Part shown: positions 26,101-39,268 of the stretch, one piece after another | Layout of the letters: each line of letters opens with the position of its first letter | Numbering within the stretch: position 1 is the stretch's first letter | DNA from: Eleginops maclovinus | Taxonomy: Eukaryota; Chordata; Actinopteri; Perciformes; Eleginopidae | Reading direction: 5' to 3' | Assembly (NCBI RefSeq): GCF_036324505.1 | Contig: NC_086358.1 | Span: 4,969,268 to 5,033,267 of the forward strand | DNA: 64,000 nt | Position numbers and translations under genes: made by a program | Notes under the pieces: model-generated | What the model was told of the DNA's origin: nothing | The model's database searches: none | Seen by the model: the letters and a program-made list of their open reading frames with translations, nothing else

Positions 26101-29100
26101 AATGATGTGCACTTGCATCTGCATGTGAAGAAGAGCCAATGGAAAGCTTGGTCTCTTAAGTGTGATTGGTTTTCCATCACAGGCTAGATTTTCAAAAGCT
26201 GTAAACAGAGGCAAGATGAGCTGCAGAAATCCAGTCTCCTCTCAGACCCCATGTATTTTATGCTCAAATATTATTATGGAACCTTTCCCCAATGATATCC
26301 AAAAAACACCTGCCAATAACAGATTTAAACATGATTTGGTAATTATCGCATTATTCCACATGTACTCTTGAGCTATAACAAGTTCATTAGCCTCACCTTT
26401 GATAAGTCTCTGGGTCAGAGATATTCCAAATCACTTCCTGTCCGAAGAAACCCACATGATCTCCCTCCTTTGTCCACAGTCCAGCAGAGCCGTCAGCTGA
26501 GGCTGTGAGGACGAACAACCTGCCGGTCACCTCGAGGACATCCATGCTCACTAACGCTCTCTCATGAGCTCTCCAGCGCTGCAGCAGAGGAGGCCGCTCA
26601 CACACTGGCTGCGTAGAAAGAGAACACCTCGGGTAAAGAGGATACACCACACACACACTTTTTATTTGATTGACTCCAGCTTACATTCACATCATGTTGG
26701 ATGTCCAGTCCATAGTCACTGATGTCCCAGATCTGAAGCCAGCCCGTTGTATCTCCAGAGACCAGGATGGTGTTTTGAGGCTGATCCGAGCTCAGGCTCA
26801 GCACACGCTCACCAGGCTGCTCTGGAGCGTAAAACTGGCCTGAAATCAGAAGGTAACAAAATGAATTGCACAATGTTAGTCTAAATGGTTCTGACTACAG
26901 TCTGCTGTTGTTTTTGTTCTTGAACGTCTACAGGGAGGACGTTGCATGCAAGTAAATCTAGCTGCTCAGATTTGTGCCAGTTTTAGAAATACAAGATTCA
27001 AGCTTCAAAGGCTTTTTTGTCATGTGAACAATGGTTACAGCGTAGATGTTGGCCATGAGAAGTCCCTGGATTCTTCAGCAGAGCAACAAGCAAAACATTT
27101 AAGACGTAAAAGTGAAATAAAGTTGCCCAATGGTGCAGGTAAAAATGCAGGAAAAGTTTCATTATTTATGTCTAAAATGTAAAACGAAATACGGTACAGT
27201 AGAATAAAACAATGCTTATTGTGAACATATACCAATATGTGGACTGCAAACACTCAGGGGTTTTCAGTTTGGACAATAATACTGTCTTGACTTCAATGAC
27301 AAATATACTTCTGAGACAAATTACTACCCTTGAATGTTATGTCACACATCTCCCAATTATGTCACGCTCTCAAAATCCTCTCTGGAGACCCACACACACA
27401 TACACACACACACTGGCTCACACCCATGCCAGCTCGTACACACATGCAGCGCTCACAGTGCATGAATCCCCGGCCACTAAACACAGATGGGACCTGGAAA
27501 GAGAAATAGTTGTGGGCTGGAAAGGAATGGTAGAGGCGGCCGGCCACAGTTCAGCCTGACTGTCACTGCTCTGTCTGTTTGTAAATCCATCTTCCTGGAG
27601 GAGCATTCAAACTGACAGCTGCTTGTCAATTGCTTTGGTGCATCAACCTTCGTCCTGCTGTGTGAATTTCAGTCAAACCTTTTGCATCTAGTTTCATCAT
27701 ACCTCAGTCTTCCCCACTCACCATAGGTGTGTGTCTGTCCGGTGATGCTCCAGAAGCAGAGACAGCCGGCCTGCGATGACACCAGGACGCCTCTGTTTCT
27801 CAATTTTCTGTTGCCAGCTCGGTGCTGCAGGAACAGCAGGCCGTCCACAGGGGGCCCCGCTCTAGATATAAGTGGAGGAATAAACAAAAAGGCCACAACA
27901 ATGGAGGTCGACCACTGATGACAAAGAGCTTTTTACAAAAAGCAGTGAGATTAATCTGTTAGGAAAGAAGCAGAAAAACAAAAGTCTGCTGCATGATTTG
28001 TTTTCTCAGTTTGGCTTTTTCTCCTGATCTTTCATTTATATGGTGGATATTGCAAAATACTACGTCTTGAATGTGATAAGAGCCCCAACTAGACCTCTAT
28101 GTAAGGGGTCACAGATGTTTGAAGCCACTGGTTTAATCATTTCCAATGCATTTTATATCATAAGCGTACTATAAGCAGCACAATCATTCCCTCTGACCTG
28201 CAGGGAAGAAGGGAGTATACGGTGACATACAATGCAAAGTAGAAGCACCTCAAACATGTGTTTACAGGCAGTCCTTAGGTGATTGTAACCTGTTACGTTC
28301 CACCAGTGACTACTCTTTTGCTATCTTTACATCACAGTTGTGTTTTCTCACCCTGCCTGTGTGGTTCTCTGCAGGTGAAGCACTGGTCCCTGTGTCTCCA
28401 GCCTCCAGATAATGACGTCTCCATCATAGCTTCCTGTGGCGATGACCCCCAGAGCAGAGCACTGACACACAGCCAGGATGTCAGATTTGTGGACACCGCT
28501 GGACTTCCAAGACATGTCTGCTTTCACATACAAATCCTATATGTGAGGTAAACATAGACAGGTTCATATTACACACCAGCTAAGCAGCTACGGTTAGCAT
28601 ATGGCTAAACAGACTCTCTGTTTGATAAGTCTGTCATCCCTTTTTGGTTTGCTATGCAATGTAGGCAGATGTTTTCCTATGGTGGAATAGCTCATTTTAC
28701 TGCAGGATCTTCATGTTCTATCAGCCTATTCCTAATCTGAAGGGACATGCATGTGTAGAAGAGCCTTTTTCTTGATTGATTTGATTGGTTTTCAATCAAA
28801 AGATTTAACTGAGGCAAGATTAAGAGCAAAAATCCAATGTTCTCTCAGTTGAATTGAATTATAGGCTGAAGTATGATGGATCTTTTGCCCAATGATGCCC
28901 ACAAAACACCTGCCAACCCCAGATTTGAATATAATGTGGTCATGGATGCACTGCTGTTTCATTTGTGTGCAGTTTTCAGTTTGAGTTTGTTTTTTTGCTA
29001 AAATATAAAAGTTTCCCAGAAAAGAACAACGTTGTCTTCAGGCTTTCACTGTGTGCTTGAACTTGTTGCCTTGATTGTGAAACTCTTTGCACATGGCTTC

Positions 29101-32100
29101 CCACTGTGTGACAGTTCACAAACGGTCTGAAACAACATCTAATTGTTTGTGTTGCCTCGTGGAAAGCGGCTCCATTTCGCTCTCTGGTTTACTGATTTTG
29201 TTTACACCTCTTGGCTACAGTGAGGTCAGCTCTTCAAAAGTGAATCTGGAGGCTCAGCGTTGTGGGCTTCAGAGGAACGCAGCTGCAGAAGTCTCGCATG
29301 GCACACATGTCTTTAATCTCCCCAGGTGCATGCAGGGTAATTTACTTCATTCGCTGAAACATGGAGCTGTGCAAAGCGAAACATTATGAGGGAGTGGGGA
29401 AAAAACAGCACGGAGAATTTGCTGGAAAAGCACAAGCAATGAATGTTACTACTGTTTTTAAGGGATGGATCTAACCGCAGACAGAGCAGATGTTGATGAA
29501 AGGTTTAGAGGTGAAATGTAACACAAGAATTTGAGGTGCTAAAGTACGCACATTCAGACTTTCTTAAAAACATTTCAGTCCATACGTGTGTGTTTATACT
29601 GGCACTGGCAATGCTTATACTTTAATTCTTGAATCCAGGGGATCAGCATGTGGTGTTTCAGACATTTGTACATCCAAAAAAGGATACAAGAGGTCTGTTT
29701 ATCCAAAACACTACTTCTACTCTTGTGCTGATTTAAACAACTTAAGCCCAAACAGTGTTTTAAGACTCCACCAGATTAGTCCCTATGGTGACAGCTGTTT
29801 GTGTGGGATTCATCCTCCAACATCTGGGGAAGAGCTTGTGGTGGAGCGTAAGTGTGAGGGATAAGACATCCTGATTTAGTCAAGCGTTTCGGTTATTAGG
29901 TAATATGTGCTGCTTTTCTAATGGATTTTAAGCAGTGGGATCCACTGCTTCACTAGGCGGTGCAAAGAAGAGCAAAATCCCCTGAAGAAACCCGGCAGAT
30001 ATGCATGATAGAAATGTAAGAATGTCTACATTTTATTTAGTTTGTGTCTAGTATTAAGTCCAAAACCCACTTACTATACTTTTGAAATCCAAGCCACCTT
30101 TCAGCAATGGGCCAAAAAAAAACAGAAGGAAGAAGAGTGCTAGGAAACAGTATGATATTCCCAGACTCCTGTAATATCTCTAGATATATTGAGTATTCTT
30201 TCCATATTGTCTTTCATTAATGTCAATCAGACACTGCAGGGGAACACCGTGGCGGAAAATCACTCTGGTTAAAAATGTGGTTGATTATCGAATTCAAATC
30301 ATCTTGTTTTTTGTTTTGTTTTTTACCTTTGCAGCTGCGATGTCGTACTGAGCGACCCGCCGGCTCCATCCCACTGCCAGCAGCTGGTTGTCATGGAGAC
30401 AGGTCAACCCGGTGACTTCGGAGGTGTCGACGGGCTCCAATTTGTGCAGGTTGAGGCCGTTAAGTAAGTTCCACACCTGCAGGGGAAGTGATTATCAAAC
30501 ATTATCAAACTCCTTTTATGCTCTTATAAACATGGAATAAAATATGTACGGATACTCTTGGTGCACCGACAAGAATGACTCCTGAACCTGGAAATCATTT
30601 AGCGTTCGCACTTCCTGTTCCCTCGTCACAACATTTGTTGGGTTGTGAACATAAGCTTATGAGACCTACCCGTCAGTAATGAGTAAAGCTCCTACGCCTC
30701 TTAAAGTTGTCGGTCGCCCTCAGGTGGCTAAATGAGACTAATAATCGTCATCATGCTGCACATTAGCCGCCTTTAGCTTAGCACAGGTGACAGGAAGTCA
30801 TGTGATCGTCATCAAATCCGAAAATCCAATCAAATTATATTTATATATCCCAATATATCTCAAATTCTTGTCTCAGTGGGCTTTACAGATCGTCCTGTTA
30901 TTGGTTTGTAGCCTAACGTAAGCTTTCTGCTACTATAAAGGTGACGTTAGTATAAAGATGACAGTGTAACATCACTTGTTTTTACCCAACTCGTATTTTC
31001 TTAACTATTTTAAAAATCCCATTTCTTTTAGTCATCACTTTACCGATTTATTGTTCCAAATTCAGAGTATTGGTGCACAAACTAATAGTCAAAAGCGGTG
31101 TTGATTGATGACCTTAATAGTGCCATTGCGCGCCCCAGTGATCAGTCTTCTGTGGGAGGAGTCTAGTGCCATGCAGGTGATCTCCTCTTCTCCGTGAGCG
31201 TTTAGGATCTGAAGCCGCCTCCTCCCCGTCTCCACGTCCCACAGAGACACGGATGAGTCTTCATGTCCCGTCGCCACCTGTCTCAAAGCGGGGTTGTACA
31301 CAGCACAGGAGAGGGCGGGACCACTACTAAAGTTTAGTCCAGGTTCCCTTCCTTCATCTGTCAACCACCCGCCCCCTCCTCTCCTTGTGTTAGACAGACT
31401 GAGCACAGCTAGGTTATCTTTGCATGCCACCAGTAAAAGAGGCTGCTCAGTGAGAGGGGGGCTCAGCAACAGGAAGGGGAAGTTCCCGTGTTCGGGGATT
31501 CGACCCGGCTGCTGGCAGGGGAACTGCAGGACGACGCTCTTCAGACAGTGATGGCTGGAAATGTCCCAAACCCTCAGCTCCTGAGAAAGGAACAAATCTA
31601 GAAAATTAAGTGAAAAGATCTTTAAAAAAAGCTAAATAAGTGTTTTTTAAAATACTTTTAAGGCCAGTTTTCTATTTTAAATGAATGTTTAATGACAAAT
31701 GTATGCAAATGACCGGTTTTACAGACAGAAACTACCATATATGTATCATTTTAATTGCACCAATACGATAATAGAGTGTAAATAATACAATGACTCTTGA
31801 ATAATACACTTTTCTTCACATTCTTACTCTCAGATTCTTTCCCCACCTCCATGGAATTTGCCAAAATTCGTAGTAAAAAAAGTGACATTTAAATGTGACT
31901 AATATTATTGTCAATTAACTTGGCCGGGAAAATCTGACATCTAGCAGAACTCACAGCATCTCTGGAGTAGCTGAGGATCTGCCCAACAGGTTGGTAGATT
32001 GCGACATCCAGCACAGCGGTGCGGTGACCGAACAGCGCGGCTACAGGACGCGAGGTGATGAAACGAGTCCACAGTCTGACCGCTCGATCGCAACCTCCGG

Positions 32101-35100
32101 TCACCATCAGCTGCAGAGACGCATCGTAGTCGAAGCATTTAGCGCCCTGAAACGAGACAGAAAGACAGAGATGATGTGTTGCTTTGTTCAGATGCAATTT
32201 AGACAGTAGGCTAAACTATTCCCATTACTTATAATACTGGGGGTTGAATACAAAATAAAACTGAGGAGATTTCATTGTTAAAATGTCCAGACACTTAATT
32301 GGAGAATAACATAAGTGTGCTTATAAAAAAAACCATTGTGAATAACAGGAAGCTTCCCCACCCAGTTTAATAACGTTGTGTGCGCCAGCGTTACTTCTTT
32401 CTTCCACAGTCACTGCCTCTGTGTGCCGGGCAGGACTCAACCCAAGCAAGAACTAAATAATACTTTGAGGACATTCATTGATTTATGAACAGTTTTAATG
32501 GAGTGAAAGTCATACTCAACCCCCACAGTGAGGTCAGGGTCACCCACACCGGAGTACTGTGACCTCCAAACGACCTCAAAAGTGGATAACAACAAAAATC
32601 ATTACACTCCCTTTTGGCTCTTCACATTATTTCCTCTTACTACTCTAGAAATGAACTTCAGATGCAAAAAAAACCTACTTCTATGTATCAAAAGAGCACA
32701 ATAATAAGCTCTAAGTACAATATTTAGGGATTTTTGTTTTTAATTACCATTTAAATGTTAATTTGTGAGCATTTATAGGAAGGACATGAGGTATGATACG
32801 TATTGATATTAACTAATGGGAATAAATGACACATAATAACCTTTTATCCAACATCGAATCATGAAAACCACATGGCAGTTACCTGCTTAACTTTCCAGAT
32901 GTAAGGCTCCTGCGTCAGTGTCACGTTTATAAAAACCACAGAGGTGTTGTCACTCTCTGATGATGTCATGATGACGTTGGTGCCGGGCTCAAACATCACT
33001 CTGGTGATCGGCTCCTGGTGGACGTTGGGGATGTGACGGTATGACACCATGCTGCTGTGCTCACTGAGGTCCTGTTGTCAAGATGGATAAAATAGATGCT
33101 AAAGTCTCTGTCTTTGCTGAAAGGATGCATAAATAATGGTGATTGACCCTATGGACCACTGATGAAAAGTCTCTGGTGTACCAAAAGGACAAGCAGTGTT
33201 CAGTGAGTGACGTGTATTCCATCACCCAGCAGTGAGTAAGTACCTCAAATTAAGCAGAATTAATGCAATTGTGCACAAAGGCGTAACGTTTTCTGTTAAT
33301 TTGGCCGGAAAACAAAGATTAAATCTATGTTTTCAGACAATGAAACATGCAATCCAAAGAAAAACACACCTGCAGTTATCACATATCCCCATAAGTGTCG
33401 CCAAAAGGGACATTTTGTCAGTGTTGTTTGTAAAATTGGGAGTGCAATCAACAAGTGTTTGTCGTTGCTTTCTGCTATACTGTTCACAGGGCCCTTCTTA
33501 CTGGGAAGAAGATCCTCTGTGGGCCGCTCTCTGCCTTGGACGGACTCTTGAAGAGACCTTTGGATGGATTCAGGAACCACAGGAGGTGGACGCCTCCTTT
33601 TTCATCCCCCATGAGCAGCAAAGAGGGTTGCTCTGGAGACTGGTAGGGGAAAGCAACACGGGTTCAAGTAATGAGTTTATGATTTTAGAGGGAATTCATC
33701 CCATTAACGAGTGGTCCTACCTGAGCATCCTGCCAGTAACAAAGAGCCGTGGGGACACTCCGAAACCCTTAAGATGAGACAAAGAGTTAACACTTACAAA
33801 TTAAGATTGTTTTAGATTAGTTGAGTTGTTAAATATCAAGTATACCAAAAAGGTGGGCGTCCTGAAACACATTTCCAGTGGAGACATTTATAAAGTGCAA
33901 GTCCCTGCAGTCAGTAGCTATGGCAACCTTGTGTACGTTTCCCATATAGACGGCATCAGAGGTCCAGCCTCTGAATCGCCTCGTGCTGGCCACTTCCTCT
34001 GTAGGGTCTCCTGCCAGCTGGAGTGAAGATATAGGAGCAGTGTGAGTGTGTTGTATCTGCATGCTGTTGTTTTAACGTTCTGAAGTATGTCTCTCACCCC
34101 GAGCGTCTTGAGGATGTGTAGGCTGCTGCTCCAGACACTGATCTGACCTCCTTTACTGACACTAATGTAGCGCAGGGGAGGAGGGTGGGAGACGGCAACT
34201 AAGCGCACTGTTGGCTCCCGCTGCAGAGGAATTAAGTGTTACTTTTATTTTAAAAAATGAAGAATATAGGGAAAAGTAGCTCCTAAACTCCCACACAGAT
34301 GCTGCAACTTTTGGTGCGTTATGAATTAAGATGCTTCTGCCTTCGTTGCACTCTTACTCACTCAATGTGTGTGTACTTATACACCAATATTAATTACTTG
34401 TTATAGGCCAGTCAAGTATCTCATCTGGCAAAATGAGTATATAAAACAATTCACAAGACCTCCTTAAGCTGACAGACAAACGGCTGGCTGATGCTTTTGC
34501 TAACAACCGACTATTTCTTATGCAGTGCTCGATAGTTTAATAAAGGATATGCATTACTTGTTATAAAGATCGGCAACATATCTAGTAACACACCTTCGTC
34601 AGATATATGTAGTAGTCCAGTGTTTTCCTTTTTAAAGAAGAACACAGTTAGAAAGTAAACAGTTAAGTTGCATGTTTTTTGTAGGGGCCTTTCAAAATGT
34701 GAAACATCCACATTTTGAAGCTATAGGTATTGTCTTCCCTTATTTGAGAAACCCTTTTCACTTTTATTGAGCGTTATGTCAGGAACCAAGAACTACAGCT
34801 AGATCATTTCATAAAAGTAAAAGGAGATTTTTTTAAAACTTTGCATCAACATTTTCTCTATATCTGTTTGTCTTTTAAAACTAACGTGACCTGAATTGTG
34901 GCGCCCCCATCTGGCCATCCGGTGTAATTGTTAAATACTGAAGCGCGGTACAAATGTGCACCTTCTCTCCTCTTTTCACCAGGTATCAGCAGCCGGGGGA
35001 TTTGTACCTTGTTGTGGGAGCAGTGTCTGATCAGCGACTGGGAGTCCAGCAGAGCGGCTCTGGGGATGGAGGCTCGCTCCCTCTCAGTGAACTCCAGCAG

Positions 35101-36870
35101 CAGGTAGGAACAGAGCTGCTGCCACCTCACCTGCCCCGTACAGCTGATATCTACCTGGGTATGAAACAGTTAGACCTGCATTATCTCCTGGAAGTCATCC
35201 TAAATGATTTGCATGTCTTTTTTAATCAGAGATTTTTATACCTCGCTGAAGAACCTCTCGACCCATGTGTCCTCAACATCTGGACCCACCACAGACCTCA
35301 TAACCTCCTGAAACTCTTCTAACTTCATTCCCCTCTTTTCATTTCCTCCTCTGTTCCTCACACTCTGTACTTTCGGCCTGTCTTCATGTATCTGTCCTCC
35401 ATTTTGTTGACGGGTAAATGCATTTCTCAGCAGCTGCAGGTGCTCGGGGGTCAGTTTCTCTGCTGGACTCACTCCACAGGCTGGATCACTGCGGCAAAAT
35501 GGATCATTTGAAGGTACAATATTATTTGTCTGGATATTTTTTTCTTATCAGTGATGGAAAGTAACTGATTACATTTACTCAATTATAGTTCACTAATATA
35601 ATATACATTATTTTTAGATGGGACACATATCTCATGCTGAGTACATTTACTTTAAGACAGGACATAAGTATACAGGAAATAAGTATTTTTCAACAAAATG
35701 AAGGACATTTTCTTTTCTACTTCAGTTAAATCTGAACACTTCTTTTACCTTCATGTGTGTGCGGGTGTAAAAGTTGGTAAAACACGTGCAGGATGTAAGA
35801 ATTAGTCAAAGTAAAGACGTTGTAGCTGTAGGACTGAATCCAAAGCTTGATCATCTTGGACAATTTGTCATCTTAGAGAGTTCTTGTGAGTACGTTTGAC
35901 TGCTTGTTACTGTAACTAAATGCATTCACTGACATCTGGTCTGAGGCTAGCTCTCAAATGAATGCTGCACTCCCATGTGGCAGCACTGGAACAACACACT
36001 GCTAATCAAAAAACAATTTCTCATCACATTCTAAAGTCTTATATAAACCACATTAAACTGAACCCTGCAATGAGTAAAGACATGTGTGAATTAAATATTG
36101 GGTGAGTGCACTTGGTTAATGTTGCCAAATCTGGAGTAATCAGCTTTGGGGAGATGTGTTTCAAATGCAAAAGATCAAAGTGTTCTTCCCCAGCAGATCC
36201 TGTGTGGGCCGGTTGCTCGGGAGACGACTTTAAGCATTGTGAGGCTTTTTTGCACGTCTATCAGGACATGCATGAGTGGTCCTTTCCACCATACACACTT
36301 CTTTCTCACTAATGCTAATGGGGCCGCAAAACAATTAAGTAATAAAAGTGAATTAAGTTTGCTGAAAGCAGTGTTAAAGGCTGAAAGAGTTGGTGAAGAG
36401 GGGAGATAAATCTGTGTCTGAGTGGAGAAGATAAGAGAATCTGCAACAGAAAAATGGAAATGTCCAACTTTATAGAAGACTTCACGTAACGTATTTTAAT
36501 GTTATGAAAGGATGGAGATGTGGGTGGATGGATAAAGGGTGGAAAATTGAAGCTAGCATTTCACTGATCGTTTTCAAATGATAAAATGTGAGAAAGTTTA
36601 GACTGGTGTCCGATTACGATTAAGGACATAAATTGTATGATATTATTGTGGAATATAATCATGTACAGCCTACATTTCAAATACAAATAAGTCAAACAGG
36701 CGTGTGTGTGCGGTTACAGGTTATAGACATCAAATAAACCGTGATTAGATATATTTTCTAACATCATTTCAATAAAAATAAGCCAAAGAAAAAACTCACC
36801 AAATCCTGCTGTGTGCCACTTCTGTCTCATAAAGCTTCCATGGATTTTTGTTTTTCCTTACGGTGTTCAT
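22991..36870 (-). CDS. WDR49-like protein: degenerate EF-hand plus WD40 repeats
   Basis: Function not established; WD40 propellers are protein-binding scaffolds. Exons in transcript order: 36800-36870, 35242-35488, 35008-35154, 34098-34220, 33846-34017, 33721-33767, 33502-33639, 32883-33071, 31955-32146, 31113-31580, 30327-30476, 28352-28536, 27722-27861, 26685-26839, 26397-26608, 22991-23108. All phases join; total 2754 nt, 917 aa. Start MNTVRKNKNPWKL has an in-frame upstream stop and a GTGAGT donor. Residues 107-155 (DISCTGQVRW...YLLLEF) are an EF-hand-like unit of the WDR49/WDR64 family. WD-type strands include ISVWSSS, VRLWTRF, LRVWDIS, VSLWDVE, IKVWNLL, VIIWRLE, LCFWSIT, LQIWDIS and AGLWTKE, enough for two propellers. 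The last exon rests only on phase, stop and nearby poly(A) signal. WDR49 is preferred over WDR64 or EFCAB8 by memory, not alignment. Confidence 0.85.
23109..26396 (-). other. Presumed last intron of the WDR49-like gene
   Basis: No phase-compatible coding exon was recognised in these 3.3 kb. Contents: a TTAGC-type repeat fragment at about 23315-23480, a short (TG)n at 24186-24201, and one copy of a dispersed repeat at 26000-26362. Several 60-85 codon minus-strand open frames (for example 24275-24517) lack usable acceptors or recognisable content. Confidence 0.4.
26000..26362. repeat. Dispersed repeat, copy 1
   Basis: Shares order and wording with 28580-28960: 'ctacggttagcagatggcta' against 'ctacggttagcatatggcta', then a gattggtttt block, 'gaggcaaga', and 'aaaaaacacctgccaa' against 'acaaaacacctgccaa'. 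Same orientation as copy 2. It ends about 35 bp from exon 15 of the WDR49-like gene. Confidence 0.7.
28580..28960. repeat. Dispersed repeat, copy 2
   Basis: Diverged partner of 26000-26362, in the same orientation. It begins about 43 bp from the acceptor of exon 12 of the WDR49-like gene (28536), inside the preceding intron. No ORF or clear terminal inverted repeat was seen. Confidence 0.7.
35547..35755. repeat. Second, decayed copy of the AAGTA-word teleost repeat
   Basis: Begins 'gtgatggaaagtaactgatt' and continues with acatttactcaa; ends near 'acacttcttttacc'. This parallels the ends of the copy at 140-478, with internal deletions. It lies in intron 1 of the WDR49-like gene. Confidence 0.5.
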
Positions 36871-39268
36871 ACTTCCTCTTCAAAACTCCAAATCCTGCTC
36901 CATCTTTTCCTGCTGAATTTAAGATCAAAATGTAATCTCAAGGAGGAGTCAGATCCTGCAGCACCCAGAAGACCTGATGCCAATCTGAGCTTCTCACCAT
37001 TCTTCGGGTCGTCTAAACTCGCAGGATCTTTGTTTCCCTGCCTCTTGTCTTCTCAGGAAAACCTGATTTGCTCAAACAAAGCTTCTTGTTCCACAGACAG
37101 GCAAGGAATGTCCAGATCCTCGGATCAATAAGCCGTCCGTCACAAGTGGCTGACCGCTGCGAGAGGGGAGAGTCAACACGTCGCTTGTGAGAGGACCGAG
37201 GGGAGATGAGAGTTTCCAAAATAACTGAAAGGGTCCGCTGGGGGTAACAGAGCCGCAAGACGAGCCCTCAGTGGATTAATCATTTAGAGAAGCAAAGTTA
37301 GTCAGTACCCAGGAGGGGTTATATTTGAAGCAAGGACACTGAAGCTGTTCTAAAATAATAACCTCTTTGCACAAATCCTATAAATGATCCACTGAATATT
37401 CTGTGTGAATATATTAAGGGTAGGGAAGAAACAACCGATGGATAGGGTTAAAGATTCAACACATGGATATCCCTTTAAACCTCTATAGTTCAATAATAAA
37501 ACAAGAGCATGAATGTTTGAATATGCAATGGGGTCTTTTCTGACTGAATACGTTCGCTTGCATTTTCAAAACAGAAATCTGGCCAGGCAAGGTTCAAAAA
37601 TCCTGTTGTATTTTGTTAACATGTTTTCTACAGATTGAATACTTTAAACAGCCACATAAAAGTTAATTTTCACCCTTTTTAAAGCAATATATGACTTATA
37701 AATCAGGCCAAAAATGATTTATGAACAAAAACAAAAAAGAAATTAAGTCAACAAATTATAACTTTGGCTGGAAAAACAAAAGAACCTATAGATGCAAATA
37801 GACAAAGCATAGTAACATACACAGCTTATTGTGTACTATTGATGTACTCTATCCATAAGTCTGATAAAAATCATGTTCTAAAGGCACAATAGACCAAACT
37901 CAAAATGAACCAGTGCCTATTTGCCTGTAGTGTTTCATTAAAAGCAGCGATCAATGATAGTCTGTCATGTTGTTTGAGCCTCACAGACTTTCTATAACTA
38001 ATGTGTTTTATTTATTGCCAGGCAACCCACTGCACTTCTTCTAACCACTTCAATGAGCAGGAGCTGCAGTGGCCTCCCACTAACTTTAATGAAGAGACCA
38101 AAGTCCCAGCGGAGTCTCTGAGCGCTGCTGGGCAAGTCTTTGTACCGGCTCTAATATTAGACCCACACACACCAGCAGTAGCATGCACTGTTACTGCCTC
38201 AAATATTTATATAATCGGTGTATGATGCAATGACCAGTAATGGACAGCAGAAAAGATATACCTGTACACAGCTTGTTTTGGGTTATCAAAAAGAGACGTT
38301 TAGAGCTTTTCTTTTTACTTTTCTTTTTAATCAAAAATACACAATTCAGTATGTTTTCATTTCAAGATTGATAAAAGCAGAATACCAGACCACCACCATA
38401 ATCCCCAACATGTATTAAACAGTAGAAATACACACATCCCTGCAAGATTTCTAAGCTACCATTTAGTTAATTTTAGTCCGGATCTTCATTTCCTGTCCAG
38501 AGAAAAACAAACAGCAGCTTCAGGCTTAAGAAGAACCAATGATATAAAGCAATGCAGGGTAATATTAGCTCTTATGCCAGGATACGGTGCGTCTGTGGGT
38601 GGGTAGAAATACATCACTGATAATGCAAGGCCACTCACAACTTGTTTATTGATTATTTTTTGTTCCCTAGCGAAAAGTTAAGTTGGTCTATGCTGGTTAT
38701 TGTCAGACATGCAATTACGCAGGACAGCCACTAGATGGAGCCACAGCCAACATATTGAATCAGTTGTCAAACTTGGGCGAAAGTGCTGTATTTTCTTGTC
38801 TGCAATTAATATACAGACAACATCTGACGACTTTTACACAACTTCAACACCACTGTAATACATTTTGGTGCTGCCATGTTTTTTGTAGGCCTCTGAATGC
38901 CTTTTCTAGCAGCCTATATAAATCAAAGGCGAACAGAACAACTGTAATATTTACATCGTAATTTAATCAATCTGTTATCTAATAAAGCAAGCATATATCT
39001 AGTACACTATTATTCTGTCGATTGGTTTAGTTTGTGCCATCTCCGGTCAGCTGCACGGTGGCAGCAGCAGCTCTCCAGCCTCCCTCGGTATAATTACACC
39101 CCCGTGATCCGCCCTTATTTCCCCTTCGCTCTCAGTCCCGACTGGGAAATAAACGTCCTCCGCCCTGCCCTGTCTGCTCAGTGATGGGCCAGTGAGGATG
39201 CACGACACTCCTGTAACTTTTTCTTTTGTTTTCATTCACATTTAGTCCTTCTCATCCCGTCTGCTGCC
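36871..39268. other. Head-to-head spacer between the WDR49-like gene and myof
   Basis: About 2.4 kb between two divergent start codons, expected to hold both promoters and 5' UTRs. The myof-proximal part (about 39035-39268) is GC-richer. It contains two short upstream ORFs before the myof start: ATGGGCCAGTGA at about 39183, and a second ATG at about 39198. The WDR side (36871-37260) has no recognisable coding. No TATA box was assigned with confidence. Confidence 0.45.

Noticed and set aside
28279..28551. 90-codon plus-strand open frame
   Set aside because: Antisense to WDR49-like exon 12 (28352-28536).
33232..33777. 181-codon plus-strand open frame
   Set aside because: It is antisense to WDR49-like exons 6 and 7, whose minus-strand reading has splice sites and family wording.
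37013..37258. 81-codon minus-strand open frame upstream of the WDR49-like start
   Set aside because: Does not join exon 2 in phase; the MNTVRKNK exon at 36800-36870 does, with an in-frame stop upstream of its Met.
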